From: Ilumatobacter sp.
GTDB taxonomy: Bacteria; Actinomycetota; Acidimicrobiia; Acidimicrobiales; Ilumatobacteraceae
DNA: 64,000 nt
Assembly: GCF_030065885.1 (NCBI RefSeq)
Contig: NZ_JASJCS010000009.1
Coordinates: forward strand, 35,308 to 99,307
Reading direction: 5' to 3'
The position numbers and the translations under genes are program-made. The notes below the pieces were generated by a model. That model was given only the letters and a program-made list of their open reading frames with translations, made no database searches and was not told the origin of the DNA. The number at the start of each line of letters is the position of its first letter. Position 1 is the stretch's first letter. Of the stretch, positions 7,628 through 17,074 are shown one piece after another.

Positions 7628-8401
7628 ATGACACTCCTGCTCGAAACCACCCCTTCCCCCGCCCGGGTCGTCGAGGCGCCGATCGCCGCGCAGGCCCGAG
7701 GCGCCGTCAAGGTCTACGGCTCCGGCGACACCGAGGTCGTCGCCCTCGACTCCGTCGACGTCGACTTCGCAGCCGCCCAGTTCACCGCCATCATGGGCCC
7801 GTCCGGCTCGGGCAAGTCGACGCTCATGCACTGCATGGCGGGCCTCGACTCGCTCGACAGTGGTCAGGTCAAGATCGGCGACACCGACATCTCCGGTGCC
7901 GGCGACCGTGACCTCACCCTGCTCCGGCGCGACCGGATCGGCTTCATCTTCCAGTCGTTCAACCTCGTCCCGACGCTCTCGGCGATCGAGAACATCACGC
8001 TGCCGCTCGACCTCGCCGGCACGAAGCCGGATCAGGCCTGGCTCGACGGCGTGATCGACACCGTCGGTCTCGGCGAGCGGCTCACCCACCGCCCGAGCGA
8101 GCTCTCTGGTGGTCAACAGCAGCGGGTCGCGGTGGCCCGCGCCCTGGCCAGCCGGCCCGAGATCATCTTCGCCGACGAGCCGACCGGCAACCTCGACAGC
8201 CACAGCGGCGCCGAGATCCTCGAGTTCATGCGCCATGCGGTCAGGGAGCACGGCCAGACGATCGTCATGGTGACCCACGACCCGGTCGCCGCGAGCTACT
8301 CGGATCGCGTCGTGTTCCTGACCGACGGGCGGATCACCGATCAGCTCTTCGACCCGACGCCTGACACCGTCCTCGACCAGATGCGCGAGCTCGGCCACTG
8401 A
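7628..8401 (+). CDS. ABC transporter ATP-binding protein (MacB/LolD type)
   Basis: A 257-residue nucleotide-binding subunit. Walker A GPSGSGKST lies near residues 57-65, signature LSGGQQQRVAVARAL near 159-173, Walker B IIFADEPTGNLD near 180-190, and the switch His in VMVTHDP. The DEPTGNLD form and the partner are typical of MacB/LolCDE/BceA-type transporters that act by mechanotransmission rather than classical transport. ATG 7628 is chosen because it follows a TACCGT box and precedes the conserved ARGAVKVYGSGDTEV start; upstream in-frame codons look untranslated. It is co-transcribed with the FtsX-type permease 28 nt downstream and probably controlled by the two-component pair upstream. Confidence 0.95.
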   Translation: MTLLLETTPSPARVVEAPIAAQARGAVKVYGSGDTEVVALDSVDVDFAAAQFTAIMGPSGSGKSTLMHCMAGLDSLDSGQVKIGDTDISGAGDRDLTLLRRDRIGFIFQSFNLVPTLSAIENITLPLDLAGTKPDQAWLDGVIDTVGLGERLTHRPSELSGGQQQRVAVARALASRPEIIFADEPTGNLDSHSGAEILEFMRHAVREHGQTIVMVTHDPVAASYSDRVVFLTDGRITDQLFDPTPDTVLDQMRELGH

Positions 8402-8429
8402 TCGCCCGGGACGACGAAGGGACTCCGCC

Positions 8430-10961
8430 ATGCTCGCTCTCACCCTCAAGAACCTGAAGGCGAACCGCGTGCGGTTCGCTCTGACCGCACTCGGCGTCAC
8501 GCTCGCCGTCAGCTTCGTCGTGTCGGCCTTCGTGCTGGCAGACGGGCTCCGTTCGACGTTCGGCGACCTGTCCGCCGAGATCGTCGACGGCACCGACCTC
8601 GAGGTCCGCCCGGTCGCCGACTTCGGCGACCCCGTCCCGCTCACCGACGACGCCCTGGCGTCGGTCCAGGCCACCTCCGGCGTCCGCGTGGCGGAGGGAT
8701 TCGTCGAAGCCGACGAGAACGCGATCCGGCCGATCAGGTCCAACGGCGAGGAGATCCCCGTCGACGGACCGCCGCAGCTCGCGTTCTCGTGGAACGAGGA
8801 TCCACAGCTCAACTCGTTCACGGTCGTCGAGGGGTCCGCTCCCGACGCTCCGAGCGAGTTCGTCATCGACGTCGACAGCGCCGACCGCTACGACTTCGTC
8901 GTCGGCGACACCTACACCGTCATCACGCCGACCGGCGTGCAGTCGTTGACGCTGGCGGGGACGACGTCGTTCGGCGAGAACAACGACACGCTCGGCGCGA
9001 TCCTCATGAACGTCGACGTCGATGCGACGCCGACGCTGTTCGGCACCGACGGGTTCGACTCGATCACGGTCGCGCTCGACGCAGGCACCGATCAGGATGC
9101 GGTGATGCAGTCGATCGCGTCGACCCTCGCGGACGTCGAGGTGGTCGACAACGAGACCCTGCTCAACGAGCAGAGCGACGAGTTCAACAGCCAGATCGGC
9201 ATCATCCAGAACGTGCTGCTCGGCTTCGCCGGCATCTCGCTGTTCGTGTCGATCTTCATCATCTACAACACGTTCGCGATCGTCCTGAGCCAGCGCACCC
9301 GCGAGCTCGCCCTGCTGCGCACCGTCGGGGCGGACCCCCTCCAGCTCCGCCGCTCGGTGCTCGGCGAGGCGCTCGTCATCGGGCTGCTGGCATCCGGGCT
9401 CGGGATCGTCGGCGGCCTCGGCGCGGCCCGCGGGCTCGAAGCGCTGTTCGGGTTGATCGGCGCCGACTTCCCCGAATCGCCCACCATCATCGCGACCCGC
9501 ACGATCGTCGCCGCGCTCGCCGTGGGCGTCGGCGTCACGATGCTCGCCGCGTTCGGGCCGAGCCGGAAGGCTGCCAAGGTGCCGCCCATCGCAGCGCTCC
9601 GCGACGGCGCCCAGGCCAGCGAGACCAGCGGACGCACGCGTGTCGTGGCCGGTGGAGCGCTCCTGGCGGTCGGGGCGACGGCGGGCGCGTTCGGCCTCGT
9701 CGGCGCCGGCACGACCGCCGTCACGGTGACGCTGCTCGCCGGTGGCGCAGCCGTCATCTTCCTGGGCGTCTCGATGCTCAGCCCGCTGCTCGCCGGTCCG
9801 GTGACGCACGCCCTCGGCTGGCCCGCGCAGCGGCTCGGCGGGGTCGCCGGGCGGCTCGCCCAGCGCAACGCCGGCCGCAACCCGCGCCGCACGGCCACCA
9901 CGGCCGCGGCGCTGATGATCGGCCTGTCGATGGTGACGATGGCGCTCGTCATCGGCGAGTCGGCGAAGTCGACCGTGTCGGCGACGCTCGAGAACTCGGT
10001 CGAGGCCGACTACCTGGTCACCGACACGGCGTCCGAGGCCGGTTTCCCCACCTCGCTCGCGCGCGACGTCGAGGCGACCGGTGTCTTCGACGCAGTGTCG
10101 GGGTACCGGGCCGAGGACGCGCTGATCGGCGGCGAGGTGGTCGAGGTCACGGCCGTGGAGTTCGACGCCGTGGCGTCCCTGTACGACATCGACGTCGTGA
10201 CCGGCTCGTTCGACACCTCCGCCGCAGAGCACCCCGTGATGGTCGTCGCCGACACCGCCGCCGAACGCGGGCTGGCGATCGGCGACCGATTCGACGCCGA
10301 GTTCGCCGGCGACCAGGTGGTCACGCTGACGATGGCCGGCACGTTCGACGACCAGTCGATCGTCGACGACGACTACCTGGTCGACGTCGCCACGTTCGAC
10401 GCCGTCGGCTCCAACGCAGCGGACGACATCATCGCCATGTCGATCGCCGAGGGCACCGACGCCGCCGCGGTCGATGCGGCGATCGCCCTCCTCGGCCAGA
10501 CGTACCCGCAGGCGGCGATCGACACCGCCGGCGAGTTCAGCGATCGGATCGAGGCCGGCATCGACCAGATCCTGACGACGCTGAACGCGATGGTGGCGCT
10601 GGCCGTCGTGATCGCCCTGATCGGCATCGCCAACACGTTGGCGCTGTCGGTGTTCGAGCGCACGCGTGAGCTCGGCCTCAGCCGGGCGGTCGGCATGACC
10701 CGCCGCCAACTGCGCCGGACGATCCGGTTCGAGGCCGGCATCGTGGCGGCGTTCGGCGCCGTGCTGGGCGTCGTGATCGGCATCGGCTTCGGAACGGCCA
10801 TCGTCACTGCACTGCCCTCGGCCTTCGCGTCGACCGTGGCGATCCCGTACGTGCAGATCGGCACGCTCGTGGCGATCGCCACGCTCGCCGGCCTGCTCGC
10901 CGCCTGGCTGCCCGCCCGGCGCGCCGGGAAGTTGAACGTGCTGGCAGCGATCAGCCACTGA
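8430..10961 (+). CDS. FtsX-like ABC transporter permease (two FtsX domains)
   Basis: An 843-residue membrane protein with the two-half architecture of actinobacterial MacB-type permeases. It has an N-terminal anchor near residues 13-35, a large extracytoplasmic domain (about 36-250), an FtsX domain with three transmembrane segments (about 255-385), a fourth pair of helices around 405-460, then a second extracytoplasmic domain and a second FtsX domain reaching the C terminus (TAWLPARRAGKLNVLAAI-type ending). It pairs with the ATPase 28 nt upstream. The probable role is export or sensing of an amphiphilic or cell-wall-active compound, inferred from the coupling to a sensor kinase with no extracellular domain. 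A strong GC hairpin follows the stop. Confidence 0.93.
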   Translation: MLALTLKNLKANRVRFALTALGVTLAVSFVVSAFVLADGLRSTFGDLSAEIVDGTDLEVRPVADFGDPVPLTDDALASVQATSGVRVAEGFVEADENAIRPIRSNGEEIPVDGPPQLAFSWNEDPQLNSFTVVEGSAPDAPSEFVIDVDSADRYDFVVGDTYTVITPTGVQSLTLAGTTSFGENNDTLGAILMNVDVDATPTLFGTDGFDSITVALDAGTDQDAVMQSIASTLADVEVVDNETLLNEQSDEFNSQIGIIQNVLLGFAGISLFVSIFIIYNTFAIVLSQRTRELALLRTVGADPLQLRRSVLGEALVIGLLASGLGIVGGLGAARGLEALFGLIGADFPESPTIIATRTIVAALAVGVGVTMLAAFGPSRKAAKVPPIAALRDGAQASETSGRTRVVAGGALLAVGATAGAFGLVGAGTTAVTVTLLAGGAAVIFLGVSMLSPLLAGPVTHALGWPAQRLGGVAGRLAQRNAGRNPRRTATTAAALMIGLSMVTMALVIGESAKSTVSATLENSVEADYLVTDTASEAGFPTSLARDVEATGVFDAVSGYRAEDALIGGEVVEVTAVEFDAVASLYDIDVVTGSFDTSAAEHPVMVVADTAAERGLAIGDRFDAEFAGDQVVTLTMAGTFDDQSIVDDDYLVDVATFDAVGSNAADDIIAMSIAEGTDAAAVDAAIALLGQTYPQAAIDTAGEFSDRIEAGIDQILTTLNAMVALAVVIALIGIANTLALSVFERTRELGLSRAVGMTRRQLRRTIRFEAGIVAAFGAVLGVVIGIGFGTAIVTALPSAFASTVAIPYVQIGTLVAIATLAGLLAAWLPARRAGKLNVLAAISH

Positions 10962-10984
10962 TCCCCGCTCCCTCCTCCCCCCGG

Positions 10985-11018
10985 ACTGCCGGGCCGGGCT
11001 CGAGTCCGGCCCGGCAGT
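10985..11018 (+). terminator. Strong GC-rich terminator hairpin
   Basis: A perfect 13-bp stem, ACTGCCGGGCCGG paired with CCGGCCCGGCAGT, closes 24 nt after the FtsX gene stop. The 8-nt centre can pair further. There is no T-run. It would end the two-component/ABC transcript. Confidence 0.75.
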
Positions 11019-11089
11019 GGCGCGTTCGACGCCGGCCAAACGGCCGCTCGGCACGTCGTCGTGTGTCGGGCGCAGTACCTTCTTCGCCC

Positions 11090-12271
11090 ATGAAGGGTGT
11101 GCTGGTTCCACCACGAGAGGACGACTTCACGGCCGATCCGGTCGAGCTGTTCTTCGATCTGGCCTTCGTGTTCGCCTTCTCGAGGCTCGTCTACCACCTC
11201 GTCCACCATCCCGACTGGGGCGGCGTCGGCGAGTTCGCCCTGCTGGTCGTCATGATCTGGCTGCCGTGGAGTCAGTTCACGTGGTCGGCGAACGCCGTGT
11301 CGGGCAACGCCCGGCCGGTGCGCGTCCTGTTCCTCCTCGGCACGGTCGCGACCGTGCCGATGGCGGCGTCGGTGACGACGGCCTTCGACGACGGCGGCGT
11401 CGCGTTCGCGGTCGGGTTGGCGATCATCCTCTCGCTCGGACTGTTCACGATGCTGGTCGGGCTCGACATGAACGGGGAGACCAGGCGGGCGATGATCCGC
11501 TACTCGACGACCAACTGGATCGGGATGGTGATCCTGCTGGTCGGTGCGTTCCTCGATCGAGAGCTGCGGATCGCGTTCTGGATCGCCTCGATGGTCGTCG
11601 TGCTGATCGGCACGATCCGGGCGTCCGACGGCGAGTGGATCGTCCGTCCGGGGCACTTCGCCGAGCGGCACGGTCTGATCCTCATCGTCGCCCTCGGTGA
11701 GGTGATCGTGGCGGTCGGGATCCCGGTCGTCGAGGCGCTGGAGGAGGGCGAGGGCCTCCCGAGCCGGACGCTGGTGGCGCTGATCGCGTCGGGGGCGTTC
11801 GCGTGCCTGCTCTGGTGGGCGTACTTCGACCGCGTCAACCCGGCACTCGAGCACCGCCACGAGGGCCACGACGAGCCGATGGCACGGGGACGGTTCGCCC
11901 GCGACGTCTACACGTACTCGCACCTGCCGATCGTCGCCGGCATCATCCTGGCGGCCGCCGCGCTCGAGGAGATCACGCTCCACCCGAAGGACGAGCTGCC
12001 GCTCGAGTTCCGGTGGATGCTGTTCGGTGGCATGGCGCTCTTCTACGGCGGCGTCGCCATCTCGGTCTTCCGTGCGTTCCGCATCGTCGCCCGCGAGCGG
12101 CTGTCGGGCGCGGCGGTGCTCGCGGTCATCATCGCCGTCAGCGGGTCGGTTGACGGCCTGACCCTGCTCGTGCTCGTCGACCTGCTGCTCGTGCTCGTGT
12201 TGATCGCGGAGCACATCCGGATCGAGGGTGTGCCGGGCCGCCAGCGCGAGGAGGTCGCCGTCTCGAGCTGA
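11090..12271 (+). CDS. Low-temperature-requirement A (LtrA) family membrane protein
   Basis: A 393-residue polytopic membrane protein of the LtrA family (PF06772). The signature is the N-terminal VELFFDLAFVFAFSRLVYHL followed by WLPWSQFTWSANAV, and about ten to twelve hydrophobic segments run to the C terminus. In Listeria, LtrA was linked to growth at low temperature, but the biochemical function of the family is unknown. ATG 11090 is preferred: a TACCTT box (11076-11081) is 8 nt upstream and the protein then starts just before the conserved motif. It stands alone between the terminator of the ABC operon and the phosphofructokinase block. Confidence 0.93.
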   Translation: MKGVLVPPREDDFTADPVELFFDLAFVFAFSRLVYHLVHHPDWGGVGEFALLVVMIWLPWSQFTWSANAVSGNARPVRVLFLLGTVATVPMAASVTTAFDDGGVAFAVGLAIILSLGLFTMLVGLDMNGETRRAMIRYSTTNWIGMVILLVGAFLDRELRIAFWIASMVVVLIGTIRASDGEWIVRPGHFAERHGLILIVALGEVIVAVGIPVVEALEEGEGLPSRTLVALIASGAFACLLWWAYFDRVNPALEHRHEGHDEPMARGRFARDVYTYSHLPIVAGIILAAAALEEITLHPKDELPLEFRWMLFGGMALFYGGVAISVFRAFRIVARERLSGAAVLAVIIAVSGSVDGLTLLVLVDLLLVLVLIAEHIRIEGVPGRQREEVAVSS

Positions 12272-12439
12272 ACCGCTCGCGACGATCGCGTCGGCCCGGC
12301 TCGGTCGTGACGGCCCACGGCCCGTCAGCCCGTCAGAAAGGGTCGAACGGCCCGATCCGGGGCGCTCGCACCGTCGGTAATCTCGAAGTCGTGCCTGGGG
12401 CGTCAGGTCTCCCGGCGGAGTCGCAACGAGGAGGCAATC

Positions 12440-14677
12440 GTGCTGAGCACATCTCGGCGTCCCCGGTCGCTCGCGGTGTTGACCAGTGGCGGTGACGCTG
12501 CCGGCATGAACGCCGCGGTCCGGGCCGTGGTGCGGACCGGACTCGACGCCGGCCTTGCCGTCTTCGCCGTCTACGAGGGGTTCCAGGGGCTCGTCGACGG
12601 CGGGCCGGCGATCCGGCGGGTGGGCAGCGGCGACGTCGGTGGGATCCTCCACCAGGGCGGCACCGTGCTCGGCACCGCGAGATGCGAGGACTTCAGGGCA
12701 CGGGACGGCCGGAAGCAGGCGGCCCGCAACCTCGCCGAGCTGGGGGTCGATGCCCTCGTCGTCATCGGCGGCGACGGCAGCCTGACGGGCGCGAACATCT
12801 TCCGGGAGGAGTGGCCCGACCTGCTGGCGGAGCTGGTCGAGGCGGGCGAGATCGAGCAGGCGACCGCCGATGCACACCGCCGCCTGACGCTCGTCGGCAT
12901 GGTCGGCTCGATCGACAACGACATGTTCGGCACCGACATGACGATCGGCGCCGACACCGCGCTGCACCGCATCACCGAGGCGATCGACGCGATCCACAGC
13001 ACGGCGTCGAGCCACCAGCGCTCGTTCGTGATCGAGGTGATGGGCCGCAACTGCGGGTACCTGGCGCTGATGAGCGCGCTCGCATCCGGCGCCAACTTCG
13101 TCCTGATCCCCGAGAGCCCGCCCGACACCGACGAGTGGGAGGAATCGATGTGCCGGGCGCTCGAGGCCGGGCGTGAGATCGGGCGGCGCTCCAACATCGT
13201 GATCGTGGCCGAGGGCGCCCGCGACCTCCACGGCAACCCGATCACGGCGCAGCACGTCAAGGACGTGCTCGAGGAGCGGCTCGGCGAGGACACGCGGGTC
13301 ACCAGCCTCGGTCACGTGCAGCGTGGTGGCGCGCCGAGCGCGTTCGACCGCTATCTCAGCACGGTGCTCGGGTACGCCGCCGTGCAGCAGCTGCTGACCG
13401 CACCGGACAACGAACCGCAGCTGATCGGTCTGCGCGGCCACCACATCATCAACTCGCCGCTGATGGACTGCGTGGCCAAGACGCATTCGGTCGCCGACAT
13501 CATCGCCGCGCGCGAGTACGAGACTGCGATGGAGATGCGCGGCGGCAGCTTCCGCGACTCGTTCCGCATGATCCGCACGATGGTCCGCGCCCAGCCGCAT
13601 GCCACGCCACCGGGGCAGCGGCGCCTCCGGCTCGCCGTGCTGCACGCCGGCGGCCCGGCACCCGGCATGAACACCGCGGTGCGGGTGGCGGCGCGCGTCG
13701 GCCTCGACCTCGGCCACACCGTCCTCGCCGTTCGCAACGGCTTCGAGGGCCTCGCCGACGGCGACCACGAAGAGCTCGACTGGATGAGCGTGACGGGCTG
13801 GGTGTCGCGCGGCGGGGCCGAGCTCGGCACGAGCCGGCACCTGCCCACCGACGACGACATCGACGCGATCACCAGCCGGATCGAAGAAGACCGCATCGAC
13901 GGAATCCTGATGATCGGCGGGTGGGCCGGCTACGAGGCCGCCTCGCGCCTCCGGGCCGCCGTTGCCGACCACCCCAGCCTCAACATCCCGATCGTGTGCC
14001 TGCCGGCATCGATCAACAACGACCTCCCCGGTTCCGAGCTCAGCGTCGGCTCCGACACGGCGCTGAACAGCATCGTGCGCGACGTCGACAAGATCAAGCA
14101 GTCGGCCGTGGCGTCGCGGCGGTCGTTCGTGGTCGAGGTCATGGGCCACGACTGCGGCTACCTCGCATTGATGAGCGGGCTGGCGACCGGGGCCGAGCGG
14201 GTCTACCTCCCCGAGGAGGGCATCTCGCTGGCCGACCTCCAGACCGACGTCCACGCGCTGACCGACGGCTTCGCGCACGGCAAGCGCCTCGGCCTCGTGA
14301 TCCGGAGCGAGCACGCCGACTCGGTGTACTCGACCGGCTTCATCAAGGCGCTGTTCGAACGCGAGGGCGGCGACCTGTTCGACGTGCGCGAGGCCATCCT
14401 CGGCCACGTGCAACAGGGCGGCGACCCGTCGCCGTTCGACCGGATCCAGGCGACGCGGCTCTCGGACGCGGCGATGCGCCACCTGATCGACCAGGGCTTG
14501 GAGGACGACTCCGAGAGTGCGTTCGTCGGCCTGCACCGCGGCAAGATCCGGTTCACGCCGCTCGCCGAGTTCCCCAAGCTGGTCGAGGCCGACGCACGCC
14601 GCCCGCGCGAGCAGCAGTGGCTCGACCTGCGGCCACTCGCCGCCGTGATGGCACGCCCGATCCCGGCGCCCGCCTGA
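12440..14677 (+). CDS. Tandem-duplicated 6-phosphofructokinase of eukaryotic type
   Basis: This 745-residue protein contains two fused PFK domains, the layout of animal and fungal PFK-1. The N-terminal half (about 8-390) keeps catalysis: GGDGSLTGA with Asp112-Gly113 (ATP type), GSIDNDMFGTDMTIGADTAL with catalytic Asp159, EVMGRNCGYLALMSALA and LGHVQRGGAPSAFDR. The C-terminal half (about 395-745) is degenerate at both sites: the nucleotide loop reads IGGWAGYEA and the catalytic Asp is Asn526 (ASINNDLPGSELSVGSDTAL), yet LGHVQQGGDPSPFDR is kept. That is how the allosteric half of eukaryotic PFK differs from the catalytic half. The start is GTG with AGGAGG 5 nt upstream. It likely phosphorylates fructose-6-phosphate under allosteric control. 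Confidence 0.93.
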   Translation: MLSTSRRPRSLAVLTSGGDAAGMNAAVRAVVRTGLDAGLAVFAVYEGFQGLVDGGPAIRRVGSGDVGGILHQGGTVLGTARCEDFRARDGRKQAARNLAELGVDALVVIGGDGSLTGANIFREEWPDLLAELVEAGEIEQATADAHRRLTLVGMVGSIDNDMFGTDMTIGADTALHRITEAIDAIHSTASSHQRSFVIEVMGRNCGYLALMSALASGANFVLIPESPPDTDEWEESMCRALEAGREIGRRSNIVIVAEGARDLHGNPITAQHVKDVLEERLGEDTRVTSLGHVQRGGAPSAFDRYLSTVLGYAAVQQLLTAPDNEPQLIGLRGHHIINSPLMDCVAKTHSVADIIAAREYETAMEMRGGSFRDSFRMIRTMVRAQPHATPPGQRRLRLAVLHAGGPAPGMNTAVRVAARVGLDLGHTVLAVRNGFEGLADGDHEELDWMSVTGWVSRGGAELGTSRHLPTDDDIDAITSRIEEDRIDGILMIGGWAGYEAASRLRAAVADHPSLNIPIVCLPASINNDLPGSELSVGSDTALNSIVRDVDKIKQSAVASRRSFVVEVMGHDCGYLALMSGLATGAERVYLPEEGISLADLQTDVHALTDGFAHGKRLGLVIRSEHADSVYSTGFIKALFEREGGDLFDVREAILGHVQQGGDPSPFDRIQATRLSDAAMRHLIDQGLEDDSESAFVGLHRGKIRFTPLAEFPKLVEADARRPREQQWLDLRPLAAVMARPIPAPA

Positions 14678-14728
14678 TCGCCGACCGATCGCCCGATCGC
14701 CGACCGCTCGCCTGTTCGCCTGCCGATC

Positions 14729-14750
14729 GCGGGCGGTGACTGCCGCCCGC
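14729..14750 (+). terminator. Hairpin between the tandem PFK and the aldolase gene
   Basis: GCGGGCGG at 14729-14736 pairs with CCGCCCGC at 14743-14750 around a TGACTG loop, 52 nt after the stop. It suggests that the tandem PFK and the aldolase/PPi-PFK pair can be separate transcripts. A TAGTCT word at 14796-14801 may be a -10 box for the latter. Confidence 0.55.
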
Positions 14751-14872
14751 CGAAGACGGGTCGAACGGCCCTCCCACCGCTCTGGCCTGGTCGTTTAGTC
14801 TGAGCCAGGACACCGCGGGCCCTCGGCAATCCGCCCCCGAGACTCCGGCCCGCCGGTCGCACAGGAGGAACC

Positions 14873-15778
14873 ATGGCACTCGGCTACGACGGCACGCTCT
14901 ACATCCTTGCGTTCGATCACCGCGGCAGCTTCCGCAAGATGCTCGGGATCACGGGAACGCCGACCGAGGACGAAGCCGCCTCGCTCCGCGACGCCAAACG
15001 GCTGATCTTCGAAGGCGCGCAACGGGCGGTCGCCGACGGCGCGCCCGCCGACAAGGTCGGCGTGCTCGTCGACGAGGAGATGGGCGCCGACGTCGCCCGC
15101 GACGCCAAGGCGGCCGGGCTCAAGCTGGCGATGCCGTGCGAAGCCTCGGGACAGAAGGTGTTCGACTTCGAGTACGGCGAGGAGTTCGGCGCCCACATCG
15201 AGGCGTTCGACCCCGACTTCTCGAAGGTGCTCGTCCGCTGGAACCCCGACGACGACGCCACCGACAAGGGCGTCCAGGGCGAGCGGCTCGCGCGCCTCGG
15301 CGAGTGGCTGCACGCCAACGACCGCAAGTTCCTGTTCGAGCTGCTGGTGCCGGCGTCCGACCGCCAGATGACGCTGGTCGGCGGCGACGCCGCCGCCTAC
15401 GACACCGAGGTCCGGCCGTACGTCACGCTCGAGGCGATCGACGAGATCCAGGCCGCCGGCATCGAGGCCGACATCTGGAAGATCGAGGGCCTCGACCGGG
15501 CGGCGAGCTGCGAGCTGCTCAGCGGTCTCGCCCGGCGAGACGGCCGCGACGGGGTCGTCGCTGTCGTGCTCGGACGAGGCGCCGACGACGCAGCGGTCGA
15601 CCACTGGCTGCGCGAGGGCGCCGGCGTCGAGGGCTACGCAGGCTTCGCGATCGGCCGCTCGATCTTCCGCGCCGCGATCGAGGGCATCCGTGACGGGACG
15701 ATGGAACGCGACGCCGCGATCGCCGACGTGGCGGCCAACTATCGTCGGTTCATCGACGTCTACGAAGGGGCGGTCTGA
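14873..15778 (+). CDS. DUF2090 class I aldolase-like protein
   Basis: A 301-residue TIM-barrel protein of the DUF2090 family, starting LYILAFDHRGSFRKM. The family is best known as the C-terminal aldolase domain of some IolC proteins (2-deoxy-5-keto-gluconate-6-phosphate aldolase) and resembles LacD/class I aldolases. Candidate Schiff-base lysines include Lys203 in DIWKIEGLD and Lys in KVLVRWNPD. Here it stands free of a kinase domain and lies between two phosphofructokinases, 3 nt before the second, so a fructose-1,6-bisphosphate or other ketose-phosphate aldolase role is inferred from context; the substrate is not proven by sequence. The ATG has a strong AGGAGG 4 nt upstream. Confidence 0.85.
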   Translation: MALGYDGTLYILAFDHRGSFRKMLGITGTPTEDEAASLRDAKRLIFEGAQRAVADGAPADKVGVLVDEEMGADVARDAKAAGLKLAMPCEASGQKVFDFEYGEEFGAHIEAFDPDFSKVLVRWNPDDDATDKGVQGERLARLGEWLHANDRKFLFELLVPASDRQMTLVGGDAAAYDTEVRPYVTLEAIDEIQAAGIEADIWKIEGLDRAASCELLSGLARRDGRDGVVAVVLGRGADDAAVDHWLREGAGVEGYAGFAIGRSIFRAAIEGIRDGTMERDAAIADVAANYRRFIDVYEGAV

Positions 15779-15781
15779 TCG

Positions 15782-16930
15782 ATGCGAATCGGAGTGCTGA
15801 CAGGGGGCGGTGACGTCCCGGGCCTGAACGCCTGCATCAAGGCGGTCGTCAACCGCGCTGCCGACCTCGGCCACGAGGTGGTCGGTATCCGCAAGGGCTG
15901 GGGCGGGTTGCTCTACACCCAACCCGACGACCGGCACTCCGTCGCCGAGCACATGGTGCCGCTCGACCGTGCGCGGGTCCGTACGGTCGACCGCTCGGGC
16001 GGCACGTTCCTCCACACGTCGCGGACCAACCCCGGCAAGGTGCGCACGTCGGAGGTACCGCACTTCCTGATGGGCGAGATCGAGGGCGACGGCCCGCACG
16101 ATCTCACTGCGCACGCGCTGCGCGTCATCGAGAGCCAGGGCATCGACGTGCTGATCCCGATCGGCGGCGACGACACGCTCTCGTACGCGCTGCGCATGCA
16201 CGAAGAGGGCGTCCCGGTCGTCGCCATCCCGAAGACCATGGACAACGACGTACACGGCACCGACTACTGCATCGGCTTCTCCACCGCCGTGACGCGCGGC
16301 GTCGAGTTCATCCACAACCTGCGGACCAGCACCGGCTCGCACGAGCGGATCGCCGTCGTCGAGCTGTTCGGTCGGTACAGCGGTGAGACGTCGTTGATCA
16401 CGGCGTACCTCGCCGGGGTCGACCGGGCACTGATCTCCGAGGTGCCGTTCGACGTCGACAGGCTGGCCCAGATGGTCATCGACGATCAGAAGTCGAACCC
16501 GTCGAACTACGCGATGGTCACGGTCAGCGAGGGCGCCACGATGACCGGCGGCGAGATGGCGCTGAGCGGCGAGGCCGACGCGTACGGCCACCGCAAGCTC
16601 GGCGGCATCGGTGCCGAGCTCGGCGAAGCCCTCAAGCAGCTGACCGGGCAGGGCATCATCTACCAGCAGGTGGCGTACCTGATGCGGTCGGGCCGCCCCG
16701 ACTCGCTCGACCTGATGGTCGCGACGAACTACGCCGTGATGGCCGCCGACCTCGCACTCGACGGCTCCTCGGGCCGCATGGTGGCGCTGCGCAGCGGTAC
16801 GTACAGCAACGTGCCGATCAGCGTGACCAAGGAAGGCGTCAAGCGGGTCGACATCGACGAGCTCTACGACGCCGACCAGTACCAGCCACGCGTGCGCCAC
16901 GTCGGCGGCAAGCCGATGTTCCTCTACTGA
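15782..16930 (+). CDS. Pyrophosphate-type 6-phosphofructokinase
   Basis: A 382-residue single-domain PFK. The phosphoryl-donor loop reads [10 protein letters not shown] with Asp130-Asp131 (Asp where ATP enzymes have Gly) and the catalytic segment is [19 protein letters not shown] (Asp154). The Asp and the preceding Lys of PKTMDND are the classic marks of PPi-dependent or mixed-substrate group III PFKs, so PPi is the predicted donor and the reaction should be reversible. It starts 3 nt after the aldolase stop and is surely co-transcribed with it. With the tandem PFK upstream, the cell can run this step with ATP (regulated) or PPi (reversible). Confidence 0.93.
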   Translation: MRIGVLTGGGDVPGLNACIKAVVNRAADLGHEVVGIRKGWGGLLYTQPDDRHSVAEHMVPLDRARVRTVDRSGGTFLHTSRTNPGKVRTSEVPHFLMGEIEGDGPHDLTAHALRVIESQGIDVLIPIGGDDTLSYALRMHEEGVPVVAIPKTMDNDVHGTDYCIGFSTAVTRGVEFIHNLRTSTGSHERIAVVELFGRYSGETSLITAYLAGVDRALISEVPFDVDRLAQMVIDDQKSNPSNYAMVTVSEGATMTGGEMALSGEADAYGHRKLGGIGAELGEALKQLTGQGIIYQQVAYLMRSGRPDSLDLMVATNYAVMAADLALDGSSGRMVALRSGTYSNVPISVTKEGVKRVDIDELYDADQYQPRVRHVGGKPMFLY

Positions 16931-16948
16931 CGCCGGCTCGGTGACGCC

Positions 16949-16978
16949 CCGCGACGCGGTTCGGAGTCTGCGTCGCGG
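16949..16978 (+). terminator. GC-rich hairpin after the PPi-PFK gene
   Basis: CCGCGACGC at 16949-16957 pairs perfectly with GCGTCGCGG at 16970-16978 across a 12-nt loop, 18 nt after the stop. Confidence 0.65.
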
Positions 16979-17074
16979 CCTCGGGTGCCGAGCTTGCTGC
17001 CCGAACGGACACGATGCGTCCGGTCTCGTTGTCACGCCCGGGACATGGTGTCAGGCTCGTGGTGGGTGATGCCG

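Noticed and set aside
8334..14536. Very long open frames on the minus strand opposite the FtsX, LtrA and PFK genes (up to about 1390 codons)
   Set aside because: They are antisense shadows produced by high GC at third positions; they are rich in Arg, Asp, Val and Gly in low-complexity order, match no family, and lie opposite well-recognised genes.
16985..17074. Longer N terminus of the eCIS-like protein
   Set aside because: The extra residues are Arg/Cys-rich, lack a ribosome site and begin just after the terminator hairpin; relatives usually start shortly before the LQRSAGNAAV helix. The exact start remains uncertain.
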